From: Spinacia oleracea
Taxonomy: Eukaryota; Streptophyta; Magnoliopsida; Caryophyllales; Amaranthaceae
Direction of reading: 5' to 3'
Assembly: GCF_020520425.1 (NCBI RefSeq)
Contig: NC_079491.1
Span: forward strand, 8,047,143-8,111,142
Length of the DNA: 64,000 nt
The notes below the pieces were generated by a model. It was given only the letters and a program-made list of their open reading frames with translations. It searched no databases and was not told the DNA's origin. Position numbers and translations under genes: made by a program. Below are positions 46,537-56,559 of this stretch, in pieces. Every line of letters begins with the position of its first letter. The first letter of the stretch is position 1.

Positions 46537-47166
46537 TTATACAAGTGAAAATTAGTAATTTCTTTAATTTTCATTCCCCATAATTCCATAGTTTTGATTT
46601 CCACATATTTCACCACTAACTAGTTTTTGGTCCCGTTCGATTAACGGGTTAATTATATGTTGGTAGTGTAATGGAGTTTAGAAGTTACGTTGGCTGTTAA
46701 GCATATGTTAGAAAGTGTTTAAACCAAATGACAATAATAAAACTTTACGACCTATGAAGTCTTGTCTTTTTAATCATTACATTTTTCTACTTATGTTCAT
46801 CTCCCCTGGAAAAATAGATTCACTTTAATCACCTATTACCACCAGTAACATATCATTTGTACAAAAATCAAACAAAACTGTTACATTGTACGACTATACT
46901 CATGATATTCAATTAAGGGAAAGGTTACCAAATTCTAACTATTGAACTATATTGACAAAACTTTTCATATAGGAGAACTAAAATTAATTGTAAGTCCCCT
47001 AAAAACAAAAATATACAAATAAAATCCACCTAAAAGTCTCAAAATGTTGACGACGATTTACCTACATTTAATCATTTGCATGAAAGCCATACATTATAAG
47101 ATTCTTCTTCTTTGCAAAATGAATTGCAACTAACTATGCAAGAAAAATAAACAACATACTTCCAAT

Positions 47167-47940
47167 ATGCTTAAGAAAAATCAAGAACAACATGCTTAGA
47201 GGGGGGGGGGGGGGGTACTACAACTTGAATTGCATGCATGAAAATAAAAAAATCAAATGTTGAAATAAAACACCCTATAACCTCCAACCGCTTCAAAAAG
47301 GATCAGTCAAAAATCCTATTAAGAGGAGGTTAAATTTTGAATGAACGCCACAGAAGAATGAGAGAAGACTTGGGGATTTAATCGAATTAACATTGAAAAT
47401 AATTAAGGTTGGGGAGTTAATGGGAAGATGAAGAACGGGGAAGGTTGTTTAGGCATAGTCAAGTTGAATATTGATTCTAATTTTTGGTACTCCTCCGTCT
47501 CATTTCTATAGTCCTATTTTTAGTTTGAGCGTCCCAAAATTAAGAAAAATCAAGAACAATGTGCTTAGAGAGGGGGGGGGGGGGGGAGGTGGTACTACAA
47601 CTTGAATTGCATGCATGAAAATAAACAATCGAAATGTTGAATTAAAACACCATATAATCTCCTACCGTTTTAAAACGAACCAGTCAAATAGTCTATTAGT
47701 GGGAGGTTAAATTTTGAGTGAATACTACAGGAGAAGGGTAGAAGATTTGAGGATTGAATTAAATTGACATTGAAAATAATTATGGCTGGGGAGTTAATGG
47801 GAAGTTGAAGAATGGGGAAGATGAAGTAGGGGACGGTCGTTTAGGCATAATAAATTTTAGTATTGATCCTAATTTTTGGTACTCGATCCCTCCATCCCAT
47901 TTGTATAGTTCTGTTTCTATTTTGAGCGTCCCAGAATTAT
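47167..47940. repeat. Tandem duplication, two units of about 375-395 bp
   Basis: 47167-47542 and 47543-47940 share the same order of landmarks: AAGAAAAATCAAGAACAA, GCTTAGAG plus a long G run, TACTACAACTTGAATTGCAT, and a Stowaway-like end with CATTT.TATAGT and GAGCGTCCCA. The copies differ at many positions, so the duplication is not recent. Confidence 0.8.
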
Positions 47941-48399
47941 AGTCGTGTTTCTAGTTTTTGCCATTAAGTTTTCCGCTTTCTCATGTGCTTATTAATCTAA
48001 AATGCACTGAAAACCCAACAAAACTTCCTCATGTACTATATTTCAATTCTTCATGTACTATATTCCTTTTTCTATGTACCTATATTCCACTTTCTCATAC
48101 AAATCAATTATCAATGTACTACTCCCTCCATTCCTTTTTGTTGTTCCCATTTCCTTTTTTGGCGTTTCTTTTTGTTGTCCCCCTACTGAATCTTTACTAT
48201 TTTTTGCCATAATTTTTTTACCAATTTACCCTAAGATTCCCCACTATTTATCAAAAATACCCTAAGATTCTACCCTTTCCCACCCACTTTTACCCCACCC
48301 ACCTTATTTAATTATTTAACCTAACCCCACCCCCCCTCCCTTTATAACCCGTCGCTTTCTCACATTTCACTCTCATCCCTCATTCTGATTTCTCTCTCT

Positions 48400-48453
48400 C
48401 ACCTCTTCGGATCTCTCTCTCTCTCTCTTATTTCACTCTCTCTCTCTCTCTCT
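48400..48453. repeat. (CT)n microsatellite in the 5' leader of the mariner plus-strand gene
   Basis: Two CT runs (about 48411-48429 and 48436-48453) follow TATAACCCGTCGC at 48342-48354. CT-rich stretches just upstream of coding exons are common in plant 5' UTRs. Transcription of the gene at 48658 may start near here. Confidence 0.55.
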
Positions 48454-48657
48454 TAAAATCCCTCCCCTGTTCTTGAGAAAACCCTAGGTTTTCCGCCTCT
48501 GTTATGGGTTTTCCTCTCCAAATCTCTCAAATCTGAAACGTTTTCGCCGAAAAACTTTCATAAAAATTACTCGGATTCATTTTTCGATCAGATCCCCTCT
48601 ATTTTTGTCCCCTTTTTGGTCCCTAATCGTCGCTGATCTTTGTTTTTCTGGTACGTG

Positions 48658-49791
48658 ATGGGTTCTTCTTTGTCTAGAACTCGAGGTGATTCTGGGGTGG
48701 GAACTTCTAGTCAAAGAATCCCCGATTCCAACTGTGATTGGGGATCCAAGTGCAACTGTCCCAATAACGAGCATTCCTACTTCGCCGAATATAAAAACAA
48801 TTTGTATTTGGCCCAAAAAGAAAATACGAGTACTCGAAACTATTTGGAAGAATGGTTTCGGAAGAGGGAAGTGGAGCCAGGAGAGGAGGTTGAGTCAAAA
48901 TATGACGATCGGAAACCCACTCCCTCAGATCTGCGTTTTTTCGGTGAAGGAGATTCCGATGAGGTATTACTTTAGATTTTTTGCGATTTATTTAGGGTTA
49001 TTTATGCCGGTTTTATTAAAATGGTTTGATGATTGTTTGCATGTCTAAAAAAGTGGGATTTGATAAATGTTGGATTTATTTGGAATATTGTTCATTGAAC
49101 TCGGATTATTTATTGGATAAGTTGGTCTGATTTCCCATTGCATGTGTTAAAAATGCAGATCTGATATTATTTCGAATTTGTTGGGAATTTTTTGGAGATT
49201 TGTTGGATTCAATCGGGCTTTTTATGTTATTTTTTGCTCTGTTTTCTCATTGCATGTTGTTAAAATTGAGTTCTGATTTTATTTGGATATATTTGGAAAT
49301 TATTTGAAGAAAATCGGAATATTCATGTGTTTTGTTGATCTGTTTTCCCATTGCATGTGGTTAAAAATGGGATCTGGATGTATTTGGGATTTTTTTTGAA
49401 ATTTTTTGGGTAAAAATGGGATCTGGATGTATTCGGAAAATTAGTTGGATTTTAATGGAATTATTGTGTGGTTTGCTCTCATTTATCTCATTGCATGTGG
49501 TAACCATGGTGATCTGAAATTATTTGGAACTTCATTTTGAGTTGTTTGATTAAATCTGATTTTAATTCATGGTCCCCGGTTATTTTATGATGGCACTAAT
49601 CATGTTGTTTGTCCCCTATTGATTGCAAGGAACCAAGTGGGTTTGATTCATTTGATCTGGTGTATGTTGGAGAGTGTGAAAATGAGAATGGTGATGCTGT
49701 TGGGTCTCCAGGGCAACTTTCATCTGGTTATCCCTCCTCAAAGAAAGTTGAAAAGGGAAAAAAATCGGCTTCAGCATCTGATGATGCTTAG
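48658..49791 (+). CDS. Second mariner-borne gene, unknown 155-aa protein
   Basis: Exons are 48658-48963 and 49630-49791. The donor GTATTA and acceptor TTGCAAG keep phase 0, giving 155 aa. The N-terminus MGSSLSRTRG fits the N-myristoylation pattern (G2, S6). Next is a cysteine-containing stretch CDWGSKCNCPNNEH, then a helical-looking NYLEEWFRKREVEPGEEV. The tail is acidic to serine/lysine-rich. No family was recognised. A CT-rich leader and a normal GT-AG intron make it look like a real plant gene. It lies inside the mariner ends and converges with the transposase gene. It may be an element accessory protein or a captured host gene; I cannot say which. Confidence 0.6.
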
Positions 49792-50282
49792 ATAAGTCTG
49801 TCTCCTTTCTCCCTTTTTTAATTTTATTGAATGCTGGCTAGTTGTGGAGTCATAAGGTGGATGCCAACAACTGTGATCTGTTGTTGGCCAGGGGTGTTGT
49901 TGTTTGGATGATGATGTTGTGATTAGTTGTATGGATGTTGATGTTAGATAATGATGTTGGTATAATGATATTGATAATGATGATTGGATGATGGTGTTGC
50001 CATATGGTTATGAAATTTTGTAGAATGTTGTCTGTGTGATGAACATGATTTGATGGCTTAATGTCCCCTGTTTTATGGTATGTTTTGTGTATGATAAATA
50101 TGATGCTTTGGTGAGTATGAGATTTGATCAGTATAACTATGTTTTGGATTAGTAAAGGCATGAAATGAATATAATTTGGGGATAGGGTTTGAGTTATTTC
50201 AGTCCTCTCAGTGTGGCCTTGTGTTGAATGCTTAATGTCCAAGCATGTCCCTTTAGGATAAAGTAATGTCCCTTTATTTATT
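49792..50282. other. Mariner interior, repeated TGATG-type words, no gene
   Basis: Low-complexity sequence of TGATGTTG/GATGATG words on the plus strand. The open frame on the minus strand here (49850-50242) is a by-product of this composition. Confidence 0.5.
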
Positions 50283-52080
50283 GTGATCGATGATGAGTCT
50301 TTTTAATGCTGAGGAACAAGTCTTACTAACCACAAATGCTCGTGCTGCCATTAGTATCAGTAATGATATTTCTCGGGCGTTAAGTGTTTGTGGTTTGGAT
50401 TTGTTTTAATGATGCTTGGGGACATTCTGAGATCAATATTAGGAGGTTTGTGATCTTCAATGATGTGATTGTTGATATTCTGAGATCTTTGTTTTGATAA
50501 TTGTCCTTTAACTTCTTTTGTCCGACGGAGTGAATGTCATTTCACACAATGAAATGTGAATATCAATCATTCCATTGGGCAGAAGAACGTTAAAGATATG
50601 ATAGTATTGAAACTACTTGATCAATGATGTGTGTCAATATGTCTGAGAAATGAAACCCTACATGTTAATGATCTGTTTAATGCTTCATGTCCCATGAATC
50701 AGTGGAGGTCTGTGATGAGTCTTTCATTTGATGAGGTTCAAACCCTATGTTTTGATTAGTTCATGGTGATCTGATGCATTGTTGATTGTTATTGTTATGC
50801 TTGATCTGTGATGAGTCTTTCATTTGCTGAGACTCAAACCCAATGTTCCAATAACACTTGTGCACCATTAGCATCATTGATGCTCTTCCGGAGCTAAGTG
50901 TTAGGGGATAGGGTTTGTGTCAATGATGCTTGGGGACATTCTGAGATCTTATGTCATGTTATATATGTTGTGTTAATGATTTATTTTGGCTTTCCGGTCT
51001 TTTGCCAGTCTTAATGTGTTAGGATACAATGAAATTGAATCCTTCACATATAAACTGGCATTAGACGGGAGAGGCAATTCATGTCTTGCAAAACATGTAT
51101 AATGTGTTTCTGATATTCAATGATGTTAGTGTTGATATTCTGTGATGTATGTGTTGATAACCTGAGATATTTGATTCTAAACATGTCCTTCATCACCAAT
51201 TTACCAAAGGGGATACATGATCAATCATTTAGAGGTTGTAAATCATAATCCCCTTTGGTAAATTGGTGATGAGGTTGTAAATCATTTAGAAACAAATCTG
51301 TCAATGATGTAAAACAACTTAACTGAGATTCAATGATGTTGCCTTGTTCATTGCTTCCTTGTTTTTGCTGCTTTGTTCTTGTTTCCTTGTCCATTACATC
51401 TTTTGGCACATCGGCATCCAATTGGAAAGAATTTCCATCTGAAAATGATGTGATATGCATTCTTTCCATTTGGATGCCGATGTGTTTAGAGATGTGATGT
51501 GATAAAGTTGTGTACTTATGCCTTGTGATCTGTGATGAGTCTTCATTTTATGAGTGTCAAACCCTATGTTTTTCAATCAAACTCATGCACCATTAGCATC
51601 CATGATGTTTTTCAGGAGCTAAGTTTAATTGGAAAGGGTTTGATTCAATGATTTTTGGGGACATTCTGAGATATTTATGATTCTTTGTTTATGTGAGGCA
51701 TATTCCATGTGTTATCAATGATGAATTGATTGTTTTTGTCAAAATTACATCTTTCGATGCATCGGTTTCAAAGTGGGAATAATTTCCATCTGAAAATGAT
51801 GTGATATTATTATTTATTTCCATTTTGAAGCCGATGTGTTTAGAGTTGTGATTTTGTATGTCCTGAGTTTTATGTCTCAATGATCATTCATGTTGTAATT
51901 CACTACCTTGCCTCTGCTGCCTTGTTCTTGCCTTGTCTTTCATTTGCTATCAATGATGAAATGGTTGTTTAAGTCAAATTTTACTTCTTTTGATGCATCG
52001 GTTTCGGAGTGGGAAGAATTTCCATCTGAAAATGATGTGATTTGATTCTTTCTTTCCACTTCGGAGCGGATGTGTTTATA
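50283..52080 (+). repeat. Array of diverged foldbacks inside the mariner element
   Basis: At least nine imperfect inverted repeats. Family A is at 50328-50395, 50831-50921 and 51554-51646. Family B is at 51407-51484, 51760-51836 and 51996-52072; its loops share TTTCCATCTGAAAATGATGTGA. Single foldbacks are at 50509-50595, 50994-51069 and 51190-51272 (perfect 25-bp arms). Family A units are embedded in a larger repeat containing GATGAGTCTTT and CTTGGGGACATTCTGAGAT. Arms differ between family members, but both arms change together. Confidence 0.85.
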
Positions 52081-52276
52081 GTTGTGAATTTGTATGTCCT
52101 GAGTTTCTTAGGCCCTTAGTATCCTTTGCTTAATGGAGTCAGTTTCCTTGCATCTTTTTAAATTGTGTTAGTAATTTGCTCCATTCGGCAAGAGGATATT
52201 AATGTCATAAGATTCAATGATGAAAACCAACTTGTAACTGAAAATAACAATTAGATTGACTGGTCTTTATGTTTGC

Positions 52277-52508
52277 AAGTCCCCTTGCCTCTGCTGCCTA
52301 TTTGTTGCCTTGCCAATGCTGCCTATTTGTTGCCTTGCCAATGCTGCCTTGTTCTTGTATTGCAAATGCTGCCTTGTTCTTAATTACCCAATGCTGCCTT
52401 GTTTATAGTGTTGCCAATGCTGCCTTACCTCTTCTGCCTTGTTCTTTTTCTGCCAATGCTGCCTTGTTCTTGTTATGTACTTCTTCCTTGTTTATTGCCT
52501 TGCCTTGA
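52277..52508. repeat. Degenerate tandem repeat, GCCAATGCTGCCTTGTTCTT type
   Basis: Eight or so imperfect copies of a 20-30 bp unit built on CCAATGCTGCCTTGTT. They lie directly downstream (3') of the transposase gene, and some units carry CTATTTGTTG in the middle. Confidence 0.85.
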
Positions 52509-52728
52509 TTACTCTATATTGATGTGAATAAGAATGATGAAAAAAAACTTTACTAAACTTAAACATGAGATTCATTCATTGATGCTTCCAAAAGATATGC
52601 TTACAAAATGTTTTGCCTACATGTTATGCTTGCATTTAAGCTTACAAAAGTGACACATTGGTTTTACTTGTCAATTTAAAAACATGTCCCCAAAACACAA
52701 AAAGTTATCTAATTGTTTTCTCTTTGCT

Positions 52729-54375
52729 TCACTGGTTTGCTTTCCATTCATCATAGAGTTGCATGCATTCATTAACTGCCCATATAGGTGCCTTGACTTG
52801 CTCTGGCAGTTTGCCTTCATCTTCTAAAATCTTCTTCTTGTTGTGTGGAAGTTGGTAATCATTGTTGCCTTTGTGTTTTAGAATCTCATTAGAAACAAAC
52901 TGTAATGTCATCCACACATTAGACAATGTCTTAGGATGCAACTCATTAAAAGAATCATACACTGCTCCACTTAAGTCCTCCACAGTTTTAGGCATTTTCT
53001 TGTGCATAAGTGATTGTATTGACCTGAAAAATCCCAAGTCCAAGATGTTGCAATCTGGACTGTTTGCTGGCTGTTGAGTCAACACAAAAGTGAACCCATC
53101 TTGTTTGTAGTGTAGTTGCCATTCAGGATCATTTTGCAATATATGTGCCTTTGCATTATCTTGAATGATATAGATGACCTTTTCCCCTTCATGTGGTGGC
53201 CACTTAGCCTTGATTGCTGGAAGTAGCTTGTTGATCATCATTGCCCTTGTCTCTATTTGATTTACAGACTTCACTGGCTTTGTTTCAATGGTCCCCTTGA
53301 GTCTGTTTTTTGATGTCCTCTTGGCTGCAATTGCATTTGTGAATGGAAATATGCCTATTTTACCATCAAATTCACATTCCCCATTTTCACCCCACCTTGG
53401 TCTGGCTACTGCTGCCATGAACATGAATTTTGATATCTTGGTTCTTGAACTTGCACTTCTGTGTGGATAGGGTTCATTGTTTTCAAGATAAACTCTCTGG
53501 TTTTTTTGAGTCAAATAAAACCACTTCTCATCAATATGAATGAAGTCATACATGCTGTAATATGTTGGTTCTTGTGGTATAGTGTAGTCCATTATCAGTC
53601 TGATTGCCCACCTTATCCTTGCCATTTTGCATGCTTCTGAAATGCCTGGATGCAAGGGACTTGAGTGTGGCTTTATAATTTTCCTCTTGATGAGCCTCCA
53701 TACTGTTGTTGGTCCCAAATTCAGCATTCTTGCAAGATCTACGATGCATGTTCTGTCCCCCATGCCTATTTGTGCAATTGAGTCATAGGAGACTTGAACC
53801 TTTTTCCTTCCACATCTGTGATATTGGCTTTGCACAATATATGAATTCATTGCTGCCTTCTGTTTCTTTGCTTTGTCCCATATTTTGCCTATGATTTTTC
53901 TGGTGTAATCATATTCTATGACTGCATCCCTTATTGCCCCATACAACTGAGTTTTTGAATCTGGAATCTTTCTATTGAGCAGGAACACCAATATTTCTAA
54001 CCTCAATTCATTATTTATTCTTGGAGTCCTTGGCTTGTGATGATCTGTTGTGTTTGTTGCTGTTTGATGATGATGAGGTGATGCATTTTCTGATGGTGGT
54101 GGAAAATTCAAATCAAAAAGGAATGGTACCTCTTGAAAGTTGGTATTTTGCTGCTGCACTCCCCCTGCTACTTCTGGTACATGTTGTACATCTTCAGTGT
54201 TGTTTGGTACATCTTCATTTAACTCAAAGTCCCCAAAATCAGCAGCAGTATTTTCAGAAGTTTGTACCAAGTCAGCAGCATCATCACCTTCCTCCGAGTC
54301 AGAATCGGAGTTAATGCCGTCGCCTTCATCATCAGAAAAACCGAGGAAATCGTCATACTCTTGATCTGAAGCCAC
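52729..54375 (-). CDS. Mariner-like transposase (DD39D)
   Basis: 548-aa open frame that cuts and rejoins mariner DNA at TA sites. An acidic N-terminus (1-75) contains DLNFPP at 88-93, a DLNxxP EAR-type motif. Helix-turn-helix DNA-binding regions lie at about 118-235 (TTVWRLIKRK near 223-232). The catalytic triad is D282 (HIDEKWFYL), D406 (IIQDNAKAH) and D446 (NSPDCNILDLGFF). Spacing between the last two is 39 residues, the plant mariner signature. No stop or frameshift is present. The natural start position reads GTG, not ATG (54375-54373), and the first in-frame ATG encodes Met176. Either the start codon is mutated or an upstream exon supplies it. Confidence 0.95.
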   Translation of the reverse strand: MASDQEYDDFLGFSDDEGDGINSDSDSEEGDDAADLVQTSENTAADFGDFELNEDVPNNTEDVQHVPEVAGGVQQQNTNFQEVPFLFDLNFPPPSENASPHHHQTATNTTDHHKPRTPRINNELRLEILVFLLNRKIPDSKTQLYGAIRDAVIEYDYTRKIIGKIWDKAKKQKAAMNSYIVQSQYHRCGRKKVQVSYDSIAQIGMGDRTCIVDLARMLNLGPTTVWRLIKRKIIKPHSSPLHPGISEACKMARIRWAIRLIMDYTIPQEPTYYSMYDFIHIDEKWFYLTQKNQRVYLENNEPYPHRSASSRTKISKFMFMAAVARPRWGENGECEFDGKIGIFPFTNAIAAKRTSKNRLKGTIETKPVKSVNQIETRAMMINKLLPAIKAKWPPHEGEKVIYIIQDNAKAHILQNDPEWQLHYKQDGFTFVLTQQPANSPDCNILDLGFFRSIQSLMHKKMPKTVEDLSGAVYDSFNELHPKTLSNVWMTLQFVSNEILKHKGNNDYQLPHNKKKILEDEGKLPEQVKAPIWAVNECMQLYDEWKANQ

Positions 54376-55195
54376 TAAGTCCCCTGTTTTTTTGCTCTTT
54401 AATGCTGAATTGAGGAAGAAATTTTGGTGTATTTATTGAACTTGGTTTTAGTCAGATTTTGTTCTTTTGTGGGAGAAAGTGACCCTATTTATAAAGGGAA
54501 TTCACTTTTACAACCCTCAAAAATTTGGAGGGAAAAATTTAATCCCCTGTTTTTTTTAATTTGGGAAAATTTTGGAGGGAAAAGAGAAAGTCAAAAGTTT
54601 GGCCAAAATTTCCAGCCAAAAAAACGTGATTCATTGTTTGCTGCTTTCTGATTGGTCCATGTAATCTCAGATGGGTCCCATGGCCCCATGTGACTGAATT
54701 TATTTGCTGATTTTTTTCAACACTTTAATAAATATCTACTTTTCCCCCAATTAATTTAATACTTTCTCTCTCTTTACTTTATTCTTTTTCTTACACACAA
54801 TCATTATTCTTACACCCAATCATTACCCATATCCCAATACAATCCAAGATTCAGTTTTCTTAAAATACCCCCAACACTCCTTATGGGTACAACAAAAAGG
54901 AATGGAGGGAGTATATTCCAATTTTCCGTGTACTATATTCCATTTTTCTTAAAACACGTATTTTTTTGTCAACGGGGCTATAAACATAGGACGGAGGGAG
55001 TACAATTCTAATAAATTAGGGATTAGTTGTATACTACATGAAAACTAATGGCAATAAAGTGGAATAATGAATGTTCATTATTATTTTATATAACAAAAGT
55101 AAATAGAAAGATTAATAAGGTTTGGACACGTGTCTTCAAAATGAAGTGGCTTATGTGTCATTGAAATGGAGATGATTATGTTTTTAAAATACTAG

Positions 55196-55534
55196 TAGAC
55201 CTGATCAAGATGAGCCCGACCCGGCCCGCCCGAAATTTTTGTGGGTTTGGGCAGAATTTTCTGGCCCGGTTTCCGGGCCCGGCCCGACCCGACCCGAAAA
55301 TTTTATTTTTTTGGGCGGGTTTGGGAAACACAAAAATACACTTTTTAGTTATAAATTAGGCCCGACCCGAAAATGGCCTGAAAAGCCCGGTAGGCCCGGC
55401 CCGAAAATAACGGGCTTGGGCACAAAATTTTGGCCCGAATCTTGGCCCCCCCGACCCGGTCCGACATAACGGGTTGTTTTTTTACGCTCAAACTCGGCCC
55501 GAACCCGGCCCGGCCCGCCATTTGATCAGGTCTA
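55196..55534. mobile_element. Small hAT MITE
   Basis: Ends TAGACCTGATCAA and TTTGATCAGGTCTA are inverted. They are flanked by an exact 8-bp duplication AATACTAG (55188-55195 and 55535-55542). The 339-bp body consists largely of GGCCCG/CGGGCC and CCCGACCCG repeats in both orientations, like the subterminal repeats of other hAT elements. Confidence 0.93.
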
Positions 55535-55542
55535 AATACTAG

Positions 55543-56099
55543 GTATTGATTGTATTTCCATACACAACATTAATTTTGCCATGTTGGTTCATCTGTCTGT
55601 ATTTCAGACCATGTATGATTTAGATCAATTACCCATGTATAATACCCTGTACTAGATTGTAGATATGATTTATTACCAGATATTCCCTATATTTTTTTCT
55701 AGTAAATGCATCACTTACCACTATTTCTCATTTTTTCCCTTCAACAATATACTCACTAACCTTACTTGCATATTATTATACTCTATTCAATAAAATCTTA
55801 TAAAACTATGTGTTTGTAAAATTGATATACTTAAACAAATATCACCTTCAAAACTTTAATCAACTAAACTATGGAGTATTTAACATCAAGTCATCCACAA
55901 TTGTTAATCACTATCAACATCATTAGTGACGGAACCATTGCCACGTTTAGGCTCTCTTCAACACATTCATCCGTCACTAAAAAGATCCAAAATCCGTTTA
56001 TCCGACCCTGCTTACTTTGCAAACTCATTATCCCGGGTTCGAATCTCGTACTTTACCATTTTCCTGTTCCACACTTCCACAGTTCCACCTACTCTCTCA
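55543..56099. other. Upstream region of the cytochrome c1 gene
   Basis: AT-rich, no gene. The promoter of the gene beginning with a 5' UTR near 56100-56343 should lie here. I see no clear TATA box at the expected distance. Confidence 0.4.
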
Positions 56100-56343
56100 T
56101 TCGGCCTTTTCTCTTTTTATTTTTTTCATTTTCCTTTTTTTCAACGTTCTCTGACTTCTCTCCGCCAAATTGGGGATTATTTAACGGTGGAACCCTAATA
56201 ATAAACAAAATCACTCGGAACCAATCCATTTCCCGCAGGACGACTTCTCTCCACATCCTTTCTCCACCGCCGTGGGCTCCACCTTTCTTCTCTCCGGCGA
56301 CTACATTCACCCGTCTCTCCGCCCTAAACACCGCCGCCACCAA

Positions 56344-56542
56344 GTAACTCCTCTATCTCCATCTCTCTCTCCTCCATCATGCGTTCCTTTTCGATTACCG
56401 ATCTAAAATATCTGATACCTCGATCTCGGATTCCGATCCGAAGTGATATCTGGAAAATTATCGATTGTTTTCTGCAATTAAAGTTTTAATGTTTTCTGAT
56501 TAAAAAATTGATTTAATTTTTGTGGATTGGTTTTGATTGCAG
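56344..56542 (+). other. Probable 5' UTR intron of cytochrome c1
   Basis: A GC-rich leader (56210-56343) ends at a donor-like GTAACT. The acceptor TTTTGATTGCAG (to 56542) lies 17 bp before the ATG at 56560. A leader intron this close to the start codon is common in plants. The donor choice is tentative. Confidence 0.45.
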
Positions 56543-56559
56543 AGAGGTTAGCTGCGACA

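Larger units (their letters stand above)
48122..54911 (-). mobile_element. Mariner-like element (6.8 kb) with transposase and a second gene
   Basis: Terminal inverted repeats CTCCCTCCATTCCTTTTTGT then TGTxCCCAT occur at both ends. They are flanked by TA (48120-48121 and 54912-54913), the Tc1/mariner target duplication. Inside are a DD39D transposase on the minus strand, a convergent two-exon gene on the plus strand, and a 1.8-kb array of foldbacks between them. Plant mariner elements are usually shorter and have one gene, so this element is enlarged with cargo. Confidence 0.92.
47887..55000. mobile_element. Stowaway-like MITE split by the mariner element
   Basis: Left end TCCCTCCATCCCATTTGTATAG and the right end, whose reverse complement reads CTCCCTCCGTCCTATGTTTA, lie outside the mariner borders. 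Matching GTACTATATTCCATTTTTC-type sequence occurs on both sides of the mariner. It appears that the mariner inserted into an older Stowaway-type element. Borders are approximate. Confidence 0.45.

Noticed and set aside
49850..50242. 130-codon minus-strand frame rich in I, N and H
   Set aside because: Created by repeated TGATG words on the opposite strand, with no domain.
52269..52508. 79-codon plus-strand frame rich in A, L and C
   Set aside because: It is a translation of the degenerate tandem repeat GCCAATGCTGCCTTGTT.
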